From: Alloalcanivorax gelatiniphagus
GTDB lineage: Bacteria; Pseudomonadota; Gammaproteobacteria; Pseudomonadales; Alcanivoracaceae
Assembly: GCF_005938655.1 (NCBI RefSeq)
Contig: NZ_VCQT01000025.1
Coordinates: 62,001-126,000, forward strand
DNA length: 64,000 nt
Direction of reading: 5' to 3'
The position numbers were made by a program, and so were the translations under genes. This document shows positions 32,688 to 41,918 of this stretch, piece after piece; the first letter of the stretch is position 1; each line of letters starts with the position of its first letter. A model generated the notes under the pieces. It saw nothing but the letters and a program-made list of their open reading frames with translations. It made no database searches and was not told where the DNA came from.

Positions 32688-33665
32688 TCAGAGTTGTTCG
32701 GCTTCCTTGCGAAGCTCGGAGAGCACCGGGGCTTTCTCGATCCAGATCTTTTCCCACTGATCCAGTTTGTCGCCGAAGTAGGCCGGGCCCGCTTCCACCA
32801 CATTGACACCTTCGCTTTCGATATCGGCGCGGGTCTTCTCACCGAACGCCATGTAATAGGCGGCCAGTTCTCCCAGATGTTTGCGGGTCAGTTCACGGAG
32901 CACGTCGCGGTCTTCCTGGCTCATGCCGGCCCAGGTGCGGCCGGATACCAGACCGACCACCGGAAACATCATGTGGCCGCTGAGCAGCAGGTTCTTGGCG
33001 CGCTCGTAGAGACGCAGCTTCCAGACCAGTTCCAGGTCGGCATCCACGCCGTCCACCTGGCCGTTGGCCAGGGCGTCGTACACATCGGTGAGCGGCATCG
33101 GCGTGGAGACCGCGCCAAGCAGGCGGTAGAAATCCTGCACCGGCGGGAACGGAGTAATGCGGATTTTGCGGCCTTCCAGGGCGGCCACGTTATCGGAGGG
33201 GAAGGCATTGAGCATCATGCGCATACCGGCGACGCCGTAGCCGAGGCCCACGGTGCCGGTTTTTACCGGCAGTTTTTCCAGCAATCCCTGGGCGGCGGGC
33301 CCTCTGAGAAGCTGATCGGCCTGCTTTTCGTTTTTAACCAGATAAGGCGCGAACAGGGCACCGAACTCTGGCACCCGGTTGACCACCTGGGCCACGGTCA
33401 TAAAGGACATGTCCAGGGCACCGGTCTGCATTTGCTGAAGCATCTGCGCTTCGCTGCCAAGCTGCCCGGCGGGAAACAGGGTCACGCTGTAGCGGCCGTC
33501 GGTCCGCTGTTCCAGTTCCTTGCCCATCTCGCGGGCTGCCTGACTCCAGGCGTGATCGCCGGGGACGATCAATCCGAGTTTCAGTTCCTTGGCGCCGGCC
33601 ACCGCGCTGAACGCCAGGACGACGACACACATCAATACCCGAAAGCAAACGTTGGTTGTTTTCAT
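32688..33665 (-). CDS. dctP: TRAP transporter C4-dicarboxylate-type binding protein (DctP)
   Basis: This periplasmic protein of about 325 aa has a Sec signal peptide (cleavage near AVAGA-KE) and DctP-family features: GLIVPGDHAWSQAAREMGKE, GALDMSFMTVAQV, and ALEGRKIRITPFPPVQDFY with the conserved arginine that pairs with the ligand carboxylate. The ATG at 33665 with AAGG eight bases upstream is preferred over a codon at 33689. It is the first gene of a dctPQM-SDR transcription unit divergent from the UbiD operon. The ligand is a carboxylate of unknown identity. Confidence 0.92.
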   Translation of the reverse strand: MKTTNVCFRVLMCVVVLAFSAVAGAKELKLGLIVPGDHAWSQAAREMGKELEQRTDGRYSVTLFPAGQLGSEAQMLQQMQTGALDMSFMTVAQVVNRVPEFGALFAPYLVKNEKQADQLLRGPAAQGLLEKLPVKTGTVGLGYGVAGMRMMLNAFPSDNVAALEGRKIRITPFPPVQDFYRLLGAVSTPMPLTDVYDALANGQVDGVDADLELVWKLRLYERAKNLLLSGHMMFPVVGLVSGRTWAGMSQEDRDVLRELTRKHLGELAAYYMAFGEKTRADIESEGVNVVEAGPAYFGDKLDQWEKIWIEKAPVLSELRKEAEQL

Positions 33666-33952
33666 CGGACTACCTTTTTTCTTCTGCAAGTATTTGTTTT
33701 TAGTTATTTCCTGATCTTCAAAAACGCTATCACAGCGCCGTGAACGCCGCCCATTAACTTATAGTGATTCGTCCGATCACCGAACATTATGGAAAGCTGG
33801 CGTGTTTTTTCTTACATCACGGGACAAGCCGGTTCGCCGTATGGGACGGCGTTATCTCCGCTGCTGATGAAGTGCATCAGAAATGCTTAATAGGAAGGTG
33901 GCGGACCGGCTTATAGCATGACGGCAAACAAAAACGGACAAAGGATGCTGAC
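33666..33952. promoter_or_regulatory. Divergent promoter region between dctP and ubiD-like genes
   Basis: These 287 bases separate two operons that point away from each other and are markedly AT-richer than the genes. GTGAT-N7-ATCAC at 33764-33780 is a clean dyad of the size and form of regulator sites. The LysR (36939) or AraC (39498) protein is a candidate binder. No other feature was recognised. Confidence 0.45.
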
Positions 33953-35398
33953 ATGCCCACCCTGCCCTCCGACGCCGCCGGGCCGGCGAATCCCATCGCC
34001 AATCAGGACGGCCATCCACCCGGCACCAGCCTGCGCGGCTGGCTCGATCACCTGCAGAAGAGCGGGCGGCTGAGCGTGATCCGTGCGGGTACCGATCTGC
34101 GCTTCGAGGTGGCGGCCATTGCCAACCGGCTCGACAGCCACAGTGCCTCCCTGTTTGTTGAGCCCGGCGGCCATCCGATTCCGGTGATCTCCGGTTTGCT
34201 CTCCGACCGGGGCTGGATGGCCGAGGCCATGGGCGTGGCGCCCGCCGACGTGCTGGCTCGTTTCCAGGACGCCAGCCTGAATCCGATTGCCTGGCGGGAA
34301 GTGGACGACGCCCCCTGCCAGGAGGTGGTGCACCGGGACGTGGATCTGCTGCGACAGTTGCCGATTCCCACCCACAACGAACACGACAGCGGTGCCTACA
34401 TCACCGCCGGTCTGCTGATCAGCCGCAATCCGCGCACCGGCGTGCAGAACGTCTCCATTCACCGGCTGCAGGTGAGCAGCGCCAATCGCCTGGGCGCGCT
34501 GTTGCTGCCCCGCCACACCCTGGCCTATTTCCAGGAGACGGAGAGCGCCGGTGAGGATCTGGAAGTGGCCGTGGTGGTTGGCAACGATCCACTGACCCTG
34601 ATGGCCTCCCAGGCCATCGTGCCGCTGGACCACGACGAACTGGAAATCGCCGGCGCCCTGCACGGCCGGCCACTGCGGGTGGCGCAATGCGTGACCAACC
34701 GTATTCGCGTGCCCGCCGACGCGGAGATCGTCATCGAAGGCCGGCTGCTGGCCAACACCCGCGAGCAGGAAGGACCGTTCGGGGAGTTTCCACAGTATTA
34801 CGGTGAGCGCGCCGAACGGCACGTGATCGAGGTGGACGCCATTACCCAACGCCAGGCCCCGCTGTTCCACACCATCGTCGGCGGCGGTCTGGAGCATCTG
34901 CTGCTCGGCGGCATCCCCCGCGAGGCCACCATGCTGGCCCACCTGCAGCGCAGCTTCCCGTCGGTGCGCGACGTGCACCTGGCACGGGGTGGAGTTTGCC
35001 GCTATCACCTCTACGTACAGATCGACAAGCGCTCGGAAGGGGAAGGCAAGAACGTGATCCTCGGTGCTCTGGGCGGCCATTACGACATCAAACACGTGGT
35101 GGTGGTGGATACCGACGTGAACATTCACGACCCCAACGAGGTGGAATGGGCGGTGGCCACCCGCTTCCAGGCCGACCGCGACCTGGTGCTGGTGCACGAC
35201 AGCCAGGGCTCCAAACTGGACCCCTCCACCCGGGACGGGGTCGGTTCGAAAATGGGCTTCGACGCCACCGTGCCCCTGGACGCCCCGACCATGCGCTTCA
35301 AGCGTATCCGCGTGCCCGGTGAGCAGGACGTGGATCTCGCCGCCGTCAGCGAACCCGCCGGCGACGACTGGCAGCAACGGCTCGCTCCCTCCCGTTAA
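33953..35398 (+). CDS. UbiD-family prenylated-FMN-dependent decarboxylase, candidate 2,5-furandicarboxylate decarboxylase
   Basis: This 481-aa protein is UbiD-like from LRGWLDHLQKSGRLSVIRAG onward. The prFMN and metal-binding centre includes NVSIHRLQVSSANRLGALL and the acid-rich block from AEIVIEGRLLAN to EGPFGEFPQYYG, which supplies the family's catalytic glutamates. The C-terminal oligomerisation helices are present. UbiD enzymes add or remove carboxylates on unsaturated or aromatic carbons using prFMN made by UbiX, encoded at 37876 on the same strand. With a furoate operon nearby it may be an HmfF-type FDCA decarboxylase, but other (hetero)aryl acids are possible. It is not the ubiquinone-pathway UbiD by context. 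Confidence 0.85.
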   Translation: MPTLPSDAAGPANPIANQDGHPPGTSLRGWLDHLQKSGRLSVIRAGTDLRFEVAAIANRLDSHSASLFVEPGGHPIPVISGLLSDRGWMAEAMGVAPADVLARFQDASLNPIAWREVDDAPCQEVVHRDVDLLRQLPIPTHNEHDSGAYITAGLLISRNPRTGVQNVSIHRLQVSSANRLGALLLPRHTLAYFQETESAGEDLEVAVVVGNDPLTLMASQAIVPLDHDELEIAGALHGRPLRVAQCVTNRIRVPADAEIVIEGRLLANTREQEGPFGEFPQYYGERAERHVIEVDAITQRQAPLFHTIVGGGLEHLLLGGIPREATMLAHLQRSFPSVRDVHLARGGVCRYHLYVQIDKRSEGEGKNVILGALGGHYDIKHVVVVDTDVNIHDPNEVEWAVATRFQADRDLVLVHDSQGSKLDPSTRDGVGSKMGFDATVPLDAPTMRFKRIRVPGEQDVDLAAVSEPAGDDWQQRLAPSR

Positions 35399-35474
35399 CC
35401 TCGGTGCCGGTCGTCGCCCTCCTAGCGGGTGGCGGCCGCGCCTTTTTTGGGATGCCTCCCAGGAGAACAACAAC

Positions 35475-36917
35475 ATGCAGGTACGACATCACATCAATGG
35501 CGACTGGATCGACGGCGACGGCTGGGTGGACAGCCTGGACCCGGCCAACGGCGACCGACTGGGCGCCTTCGCGGAAGGCGGCGAAGCCCAGGCCCGGGCC
35601 GCCGTGGAGGCCGCCGCGGCCGCCTTCGCCGATCCGCTGTGGAGCCAGAATCCCCGTCTGCGCCAGCAGGTATTGCTGGCCTGGGCGGCGGCCCTGGAGC
35701 CGCGCCGCGACCAGCTGGCGCGCCTGCTGACCCTGGAGAACGGCAAACCGCTGGCCCAGTCCCTGGGCGAAATCGGCGGCGCCATCTCGGAAATCCTCTA
35801 TTACGCCGGCCTGGCGCGGCATAACCCGGGCCCGGCCATGGAAGTGGCACCGGGGGAGTTCTCCACCCTGTTCCGCGAGCCCGCCGGCGTGGCCGGGCTG
35901 ATCATTCCCTGGAACGCCCCGGCGGTATTGCTGGTACGCGCCCTGGCGCCGGCCCTGGCGGCGGGCTGTACCACCGTGATCAAGCCGGCGCCGCAGACCG
36001 CCCTGTTCAACGCCGCCATTCTGGAGCCGCTGCTGGCGCTGGACGCCCTGCCCCCCGGCGTGGTCAATCTATTCATGGAAAGCGGCCACCAGGGTGCCGC
36101 CCATCTGGTTACCAGTGCCCAGGTGGATGTGCTCAGCTTCACCGGCTCCACCGCCACTGGCACGCGCATCATGCAGGACGCGGCACCGACCATGAAAAAG
36201 CTGTCCCTGGAGCTGGGCGGCAAGTCCTGCTGCCTGGTGTTCGAGGACGCGGACGTGGAAGACATCGCGCCACGGCTGGCGGCGGCGGCCACTATTATTT
36301 CCGGGCAGCAGTGCACCGCCGCGCGCCGGGTGCTGGTGCACGCCAGCCGGCTGGAGGCCATGAAAAAGGCCCTGGGCGCCGCCCTGGCCGCCCTGCCCCT
36401 GGGCCACGGCCTGACGCCGGACAGCCGCATTGGCCCACTGATCGATCACCGGGCCCGGGACCTGGTGGGCCGCCGCATGGACCAGGCGGAGCAAAGCTGC
36501 GACCAGGTGATTCTCGCCGGCGGCCTGCCGGACGATCCCGCCCTGCGGGACGGCGCCTTCCTGCTACCGAGCCTGATCCACCATCGGGACAGCGGCGCCT
36601 TCTTCTGTCAGGAGGAGATTTTCGGGCCGTTGCTGGTGCTGGAGAGCTTCGAGGACGAGGCGGAAGCCGTGGCGCGGGCCAATCATACCGAGTTCGGCCT
36701 GTCCGCCAGTGTCTGGACGCGGGACGGTGCCCGCGCCTTACGCGTGGCCCGGGCGCTCCGCGATGGTACAGTATGGATCAACGACCATAACAAGCTGTTC
36801 GCCGAGGCGGAGACCGGTGGCTATCGCAAGAGCGGCCTCGGCCGCCTGCACGGCTTCGATGCATTGATGGACTTCACCGAGCTGAAACACGTCTATCAAA
36901 ACGTCGGTACGGTCTGA
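35475..36917 (+). CDS. NAD(P)-dependent aldehyde dehydrogenase
   Basis: This 480-aa ALDH has the catalytic glutamate Glu246 (LELGGKSCCLVF) and nucleophile Cys280 (ISGQQCTAARR). It also has the NAD-site segment PWNAPAVLLVRALAPALAAG and the C-terminal GGYRKSGLGRLHG. AGGAG at 35461-35465 supports the start. Within the UbiD/UbiX/XdhC operon it is a good candidate for oxidising an aromatic or furan aldehyde such as furfural to its acid. Sequence alone does not define the aldehyde. Confidence 0.9.
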   Translation: MQVRHHINGDWIDGDGWVDSLDPANGDRLGAFAEGGEAQARAAVEAAAAAFADPLWSQNPRLRQQVLLAWAAALEPRRDQLARLLTLENGKPLAQSLGEIGGAISEILYYAGLARHNPGPAMEVAPGEFSTLFREPAGVAGLIIPWNAPAVLLVRALAPALAAGCTTVIKPAPQTALFNAAILEPLLALDALPPGVVNLFMESGHQGAAHLVTSAQVDVLSFTGSTATGTRIMQDAAPTMKKLSLELGGKSCCLVFEDADVEDIAPRLAAAATIISGQQCTAARRVLVHASRLEAMKKALGAALAALPLGHGLTPDSRIGPLIDHRARDLVGRRMDQAEQSCDQVILAGGLPDDPALRDGAFLLPSLIHHRDSGAFFCQEEIFGPLLVLESFEDEAEAVARANHTEFGLSASVWTRDGARALRVARALRDGTVWINDHNKLFAEAETGGYRKSGLGRLHGFDALMDFTELKHVYQNVGTV

Positions 36918-36938
36918 ATCCATTCCGCCGAGGCCGCC

Positions 36939-37889
36939 ATGGAGCTACGCCAGCTGAAGTACTTCACCTGTCTGTACGAGGAGGGTTCGGTGACCCGTGC
37001 CGCCCAGCGCCTCAATATCGTGCAGCCGGCGTTGTCCATGCAGATCTCCAAGCTGGAGGAGGAGCTGGGCCAGGCCCTGTTCGAGCGCACCTCCAAGGGC
37101 ATGATCCCCACCGAGGCCGGCGAACAGGCCTACCGCCTGTTCATGCCGCTGCTCGGTGATCTGCTGGAGGCCCGGCAGACTCTGATTCATCGCAACGGCG
37201 AGATCAGCGGCCGCATCAACGCCGGGCTGATCGCCTCGGCGGCCAACCAGGCCCTGGCCAGTACCCTGGCCTATTTCGTCGAGCACCACCCGAACGTGGA
37301 GCTGCAGGTCAGCTACGGCTACAGCCAGAACCTGATCGACCGGGTGCTGGCCGGGGATCTGGACTTCGCGGTGATCAACCAGAGTTTCCAGCAGGAGCGG
37401 CTCAATCGCATCGACCTGGTGGACGAGGAACTGCTGGTGGCCACCGGCGCCGCCAACCGGCTGCGGGTGCCCGCGCCGGTACCACTGGCCGCCCTGCGCG
37501 ATATGAAGCTGGTGCTGCCGTCCCGGCTGCACGGTCTGCGCATCGTCATCGATCAGACGCTCGCTTCCCTGGGTCTGGAGGTGACGCCGCAGCTGGAGCT
37601 GGATGACCTCACCGTGATCGAGAGTTTTCTACGCCGCAGCGATTACGTCAGCGTGCTGCCCGCCACGGTACTGCGCCAGGGCCTGGAAGAAGGCGCCCTG
37701 CGCGGCTACCCGCTGGACCGGCCCGGCCTGACCCGGCGCATGGTTTGCGTGCACGACAGCCGGCGCCCGCTGACGCCGGCCGCCCATCTGTTCGTCGACA
37801 TCATCGGCAAGACCCTTGCCACCGGTCTTAACGCCATTCATTTCTACAAGGAAGGCGCCAGCCAGGATCCCGACCATGAACTCGGTTAA
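36939..37889 (+). CDS. LysR-family transcriptional regulator
   Basis: This 316-aa protein has the N-terminal winged helix MELRQLKYFTCLYEEGSV then TRAAQRLNIVQPALSMQISK, followed by an effector-binding domain. It lies in the same direction between the ALDH and UbiX genes, an unusual in-operon position for LysR. Its end overlaps the UbiX start by 14 bases. It probably regulates this operon, and perhaps the divergent dctP unit, in response to an aromatic or furan effector. Confidence 0.9.
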   Translation: MELRQLKYFTCLYEEGSVTRAAQRLNIVQPALSMQISKLEEELGQALFERTSKGMIPTEAGEQAYRLFMPLLGDLLEARQTLIHRNGEISGRINAGLIASAANQALASTLAYFVEHHPNVELQVSYGYSQNLIDRVLAGDLDFAVINQSFQQERLNRIDLVDEELLVATGAANRLRVPAPVPLAALRDMKLVLPSRLHGLRIVIDQTLASLGLEVTPQLELDDLTVIESFLRRSDYVSVLPATVLRQGLEEGALRGYPLDRPGLTRRMVCVHDSRRPLTPAAHLFVDIIGKTLATGLNAIHFYKEGASQDPDHELG

Positions 37890-38517
37890 CACCCGCCCCC
37901 AACGATTGATCATTGGCATCTCCGGCGCGTCCGGCGCCATCTACGGCGTGCGTCTGCTGGAGTTGCTGCGCGATACCCCCATCGAGACCCATCTGGTGGT
38001 CAGCAAGTCCGCGCTGATCACCGTGGCCCACGAAACCGGCCTGTCGCTGTCGGATCTGAAGCCGATGGCTTCGGTGTGCTACGCCAATCAGGACATCGGC
38101 GCGGCCATCGCCAGCGGCTCGTTCAAGACCCTGGGCATGATCGTGGCGCCCTGCTCCATGCGCTCCATGTCGGAGATCGCCAGCGGTGTCACCTCCACCC
38201 TGCTGACCCGCGCCGCCGATGTGGTGCTCAAGGAGCGGCGGCGGCTGGCGCTGATGGTGCGCGAGACACCGCTGCACCGGAACCATCTGCGCACCATGAC
38301 CGACCTCACCGAGCTGGGCGCCATCATCGCGCCGCCGGTGCCGGCCTTCTACGCGCTGCCGAAAACCCTGGACGAGATGGTCGACCACAGCCTGGGCCGG
38401 GTGCTGGACCTGTTCGATATCGAACTGGGCATCGTGCGCCGCTGGCGCGAGAACGACACCGGCACCGGCGCCAGTTCCGATACCGGCCCGGCGGACGACG
38501 ACCATGCAGCCTCTTGA
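37876..38517 (+). CDS. UbiX-family flavin prenyltransferase
   Basis: This 213-aa protein matches UbiX/Pad1 flavin prenyltransferases: LIIGISGASGAIYGVRLLELL (FMN site), then VAPCSMRSMSEIASGVTSTLLTR, and RRLALMVRETPLHRNHLRTM with the phosphate-binding arginines. The C-terminal tail is extended and acidic. It makes prenylated FMN from FMN and dimethylallyl phosphate. It sits in the same operon as the UbiD-like gene at 33953, so it is likely the dedicated cofactor supplier (HmfG-like if the furan assignment holds). Confidence 0.9.
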   Translation: MNSVNTRPQRLIIGISGASGAIYGVRLLELLRDTPIETHLVVSKSALITVAHETGLSLSDLKPMASVCYANQDIGAAIASGSFKTLGMIVAPCSMRSMSEIASGVTSTLLTRAADVVLKERRRLALMVRETPLHRNHLRTMTDLTELGAIIAPPVPAFYALPKTLDEMVDHSLGRVLDLFDIELGIVRRWRENDTGTGASSDTGPADDDHAAS

Positions 38518-39469
38518 TCTTCAGGTGATCGAACAGGCCCTGTCCTGGGCCAGCGACGGCCATCCGGTGTGGCTGTGCACGGTGCTGTCCACCTACGGTT
38601 CGGCACCCCGTTCCCCCGGCGCCATGCTGGTGGCGCGGGGCGACGGTGCCCAGGTGGGCTCGCTGTCCGGCGGTTGCGTGGAAGAGGAGTTTCTCGAGGG
38701 CCTGGCGCGGGGCGATTTCCCGGCCCCGGCCCAGGTGGTGCGCTACGGCGAAACCGAGGACGAGCGCCAGCGACTGGAACTGCCCTGCGGCGGCAGCCTG
38801 CAGGTGCTGGTGGAACACCGGGTGCCCGGCGCGGACTGGATCGATCATTTGACCACCCTGCGCTACACCCTGCTGGGGCAACACCGTCGGGTGCGCCACA
38901 TCGATCTGAGCAGTGGCGCCCTGACCCTGGGCGCGGACCAGGGCGGCGAGGCCGCGCGGCTGCTCGGCGAGCGGGTGGAGATCCGCGTCGGCCCGGTGTT
39001 GCGGTTGCTGCTGGCCGGCGTGTCGCCGGTGGCGCGGGTGTGCGCCAGCTTCGCGGTGGAACTGGGTTGCGAGGTGATCGTCTGCGACCCCCGCGAAGAC
39101 AAACAGGGCGTACTGGCCGCCGGCGTCGAGGTGCGGCCGGTGATGCCCTCGGAATTCATCGCCGAGGGCGGCTGCCACGACACCACCGCGGTGGTGGCCC
39201 TGACCCACGACCCGCGCATCGACGACCTGGCGATGATGGAGGCGGTGCGCACCCCGGCGTTCTATATCGGCGCCATGGGCTCGCTGCGCACCTCCGAGCG
39301 GCGCGCCGAACGGCTGCGCCGCATCGGCGGGCTGAGCGACCAGGAGATTGCCCGCATCCAGATGCCCATCGGCCTCAACCTGGGCAGCAAGACGCCGGCG
39401 GAGATCGCGCTGGCGGTGATGGCCGACGTGCTGCGCGTCTATCGCGGCAAGTCACGAGACCAACTGTAG
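38504..39469 (+). CDS. XdhC/CoxI-family molybdenum-enzyme maturation protein
   Basis: This 321-aa protein has the XdhC_CoxI N-terminal domain (STYGSAPRSPGAMLV and GSLSGGCVEEEF). A C-terminal Rossmann domain follows, with AVELGCEVIVCDPRED and FYIGAMGSLRTSERRAERL. XdhC proteins bind sulfurated molybdenum cofactor and load it into xanthine-oxidase-family hydroxylases. The only such hydroxylase in this window is encoded at 6203-10531, about 28 kb away. This argues that the two gene blocks serve one pathway. It overlaps the UbiX gene by 14 bases. Confidence 0.88.
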   Translation: MQPLDLQVIEQALSWASDGHPVWLCTVLSTYGSAPRSPGAMLVARGDGAQVGSLSGGCVEEEFLEGLARGDFPAPAQVVRYGETEDERQRLELPCGGSLQVLVEHRVPGADWIDHLTTLRYTLLGQHRRVRHIDLSSGALTLGADQGGEAARLLGERVEIRVGPVLRLLLAGVSPVARVCASFAVELGCEVIVCDPREDKQGVLAAGVEVRPVMPSEFIAEGGCHDTTAVVALTHDPRIDDLAMMEAVRTPAFYIGAMGSLRTSERRAERLRRIGGLSDQEIARIQMPIGLNLGSKTPAEIALAVMADVLRVYRGKSRDQL

Positions 39470-39497
39470 GGTCAACGGGCCCCGGAGGAAGCCGACC

Positions 39498-40352
39498 ATG
39501 TCCATTGCACAACGCGTCTTTCACGGTTCGTTCGGCCGGGTCGCCCTGCTCGACATGGACCACACCCTGGTGACCCACTCCCACCATGAGTGCCACGTGC
39601 TGGTAAAAGCCGCCGGCGCCGACACCTTCTTCAACGTCAATGGACGCCGGGTACCGCTCACCGACCGCCAGGCGGTGCTGGTCAACGCCTGGCAGCCGCA
39701 TTTCTACGACCACCAGGACGGCGCCGGCCCCACCCAGATCCTGGCGCTCTATATCGAGCCGCCCTGGCTGGCGGACATCCAGCATTCCCTGGCGCTGAGC
39801 GCCCACCCGGGCTTTTTCACCCAATCCGGCATCGAGCTGAACAGCAAGAACCGGCGCCTGGCGGACCTGCTGATCGCCGAGGCCTATTCGCCGGGGCTGG
39901 TGCCCAGGGAGCGCATCGAATCGCTGCTGTTCGACTTTCTGATCGAGCTGATCGAGGACCACTCCGAGTGGCGCCAGCTGCGCCGCCTGGGGGCCGGTTC
40001 CCGGCTCGGTTTCCAGGACACCCGCATTCGCCGGGCCTGCGATTATCTACGCACCCATTTCAACGATCCGGACTGTCTGAACAACGCCGCCCGCGCCGCC
40101 AACCTGTCCCGCGCCCACTTCTTCACCCTGTTCCGCCGCGACACCGGCATGTCACCGATGCTGATGCTCAATGACACCCGCATGCGATGCGCCTTCGATT
40201 GGCTGGAGACGGAACGCAACGGCACCCTCGGCCAGCTCGCCGAGGATCTGGGCTTTTCCGAGCAGGGCCATTTCACCCGTTTCTTCCAGCAACATATCGG
40301 CGCGGCCCCCAGCCAATACCGCCGCGTGATCGACAGCTACGCCGGCCACTGA
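39498..40352 (+). CDS. AraC-family transcriptional regulator
   Basis: This 284-aa protein has an N-terminal cupin-like sensing domain (HSHHECHVLVKAAGADTFF) and a C-terminal double helix-turn-helix: LNNAARAANLSRAHFFTLFRR and LGQLAEDLGFSEQGHFTRFFQQ. The second is a typical AraC signature. GGAGG at 39483-39487 precedes the start. It is the last gene of the UbiD-XdhC block and probably activates catabolic genes in this island. Confidence 0.9.
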   Translation: MSIAQRVFHGSFGRVALLDMDHTLVTHSHHECHVLVKAAGADTFFNVNGRRVPLTDRQAVLVNAWQPHFYDHQDGAGPTQILALYIEPPWLADIQHSLALSAHPGFFTQSGIELNSKNRRLADLLIAEAYSPGLVPRERIESLLFDFLIELIEDHSEWRQLRRLGAGSRLGFQDTRIRRACDYLRTHFNDPDCLNNAARAANLSRAHFFTLFRRDTGMSPMLMLNDTRMRCAFDWLETERNGTLGQLAEDLGFSEQGHFTRFFQQHIGAAPSQYRRVIDSYAGH

Positions 40353-40540
40353 AGCGCCCTCTTCCCCCGCGCCACCACCGGCCAAGGCGCGATTCCCGAC
40401 GGCCGGGGTAAAAGCTTTATAAAAACAGGTCCCTGGCGGCCGTTACGCGCCCGTCCTTGATTGACTCCCACGCGCTCATGATCAACTGTGTTCAGCACAT
40501 TGAATGCTGCTGCCCAGTCGGCGGCCCACAGGGAGGCACC

Positions 40541-41833
40541 ATGACGCCATCGGTAACCGTTGAGGGAAGCGAGCCGCTCAGTAACGGTCGTTTTCGTCTG
40601 GACGATCCGGTGGAGGACGCGCGACGTCTTTTTGATACGGCGCGCAACGGCGACGGCCGAGCCCAGGCCCGCCTGGCGTTGCACCGGACTTCGTCCGCAA
40701 GCACGCCCCTGGAGATGAAGGACGCCCTCCACACCGTGGCCCGGGAGATGGGCTTTACCGGCTGGCGGAGTTTCGAGCAGTACGTGGCTGAACTGGACGC
40801 CGCCGAACGCCGTGGCGGCGACCTGGTGGATGGTGAACAAAGCACCGTGCATATCCGCTGCGGCGACGATCTGCGCGAGGCCCTGCCGCGCTGCGGACTG
40901 CACGGCCGCTGCCTGACCTTCGCCGATCCGTTTTGCGTGGGCCCGGTGCAACGGCCGTCCAGTGACGATCATTTCGTGGAGGAACGCTCCCGGTTTCTCG
41001 CCGAGGCCCTGAACCTGAACCCGGACCAGACCCTGGAGCGTCAACGTCGGGAGTACCGGGAACTGGGTGAAGTGGGTGTCGAGGAACGGGTGGTGCTGTG
41101 GTTCGAGCACGACAGCTACGACCAATTGATTCTGGCCTATGTGCTGGATCACTTCGGCCGCCGCTGGCCACGGGTGCGCCTGGAGCTGGTGGCCACCGAC
41201 GCGATCCCCGGGGTGCGCCGCTTCGTCGGCCTGGGGCAGCTGGCGCCGGAGGTGCTGGGCTGGCTGTGGGAGCGCCGCAAGCCGGTGGAGGAGACCCTGC
41301 TGGTGCTGGGCCGCCGGGCCTGGCGATCGATCAGCGACGAGACCCCGGAGGCCCTGGACCGGCTTACCCAGCGCAATACGCCGGCACTGCCGATGCTGGG
41401 CCGGGCCCTGCGCCGCCATTTGCTGGAGCTGCCCGACGAGGAAACCGGCCTGGGTCTCAGTGAGCAGTTGATCGTGCAGCTGGTGGCGGAGCGCGGGCCC
41501 AAACCCGCCGGTGAGATTTTCCGGGATCTGATGCTGGAGCGGGAGCCGCTGCCCTACCTGGGCGACAGCCTGTTCCACTGGATGCTGCGGCCGCTGCTCG
41601 GCGGCACCTCACCGGTGCTGCGCTGGCACGGCGATGACGACCTGCCCTGGCAGGACCGGGAGCTGGCCATTACCGACCATGGCCACGCGGTGCTGAGCGG
41701 TCATCAGAACTGGCTGGATACCCATCCGCCACGGCGCTGGGTGGGCGGCGTGCCCATCGACGGGGATCGCCAGAGCTGGTGTCTGAACAAGGCCAACGGG
41801 CGCCCGCAACGGCGGCCGGCGAACAGTCTTTAG
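40541..41833 (+). CDS. DUF1835 domain-containing protein
   Basis: This protein of about 430 aa is preceded by GGGAGG at 40531-40536. Residues from about 100 (TVHIRCGDDLREALP) to 240 fit the DUF1835 Rossmann-like domain seen in uncharacterised bacterial proteins. WFEHDSYDQLILAYVLDHF is the most conserved-looking segment. The C-terminal half contains a helical region and ends in a basic tail. The N-terminal 60 residues look like a small helical module with a short repeat. Function is unknown. It is flanked by 188 and 248 bases of noncoding DNA and seems to be a single-gene unit. Confidence 0.75.
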   Translation: MTPSVTVEGSEPLSNGRFRLDDPVEDARRLFDTARNGDGRAQARLALHRTSSASTPLEMKDALHTVAREMGFTGWRSFEQYVAELDAAERRGGDLVDGEQSTVHIRCGDDLREALPRCGLHGRCLTFADPFCVGPVQRPSSDDHFVEERSRFLAEALNLNPDQTLERQRREYRELGEVGVEERVVLWFEHDSYDQLILAYVLDHFGRRWPRVRLELVATDAIPGVRRFVGLGQLAPEVLGWLWERRKPVEETLLVLGRRAWRSISDETPEALDRLTQRNTPALPMLGRALRRHLLELPDEETGLGLSEQLIVQLVAERGPKPAGEIFRDLMLEREPLPYLGDSLFHWMLRPLLGGTSPVLRWHGDDDLPWQDRELAITDHGHAVLSGHQNWLDTHPPRRWVGGVPIDGDRQSWCLNKANGRPQRRPANSL

Positions 41834-41891
41834 GAAGCCCTCGGCGGCCAGGGCGAGATCGGCCGGTCAGCGCCGGGGCCTTACCACCACC

Positions 41892-41918
41892 GGCGACGCC
41901 GCCCCCCGCGGCGTCGCC
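41892..41918. terminator. Candidate bidirectional stem-loop between convergent genes
   Basis: GGCGACGCCG and CGGCGTCGCC form a perfect 10-bp stem with a 7-base loop in the 248-bp gap between the convergent DUF1835 and response-regulator genes. It lacks a long U-tract, so termination is plausible but not certain. I saw nothing else in this gap. Confidence 0.4.
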
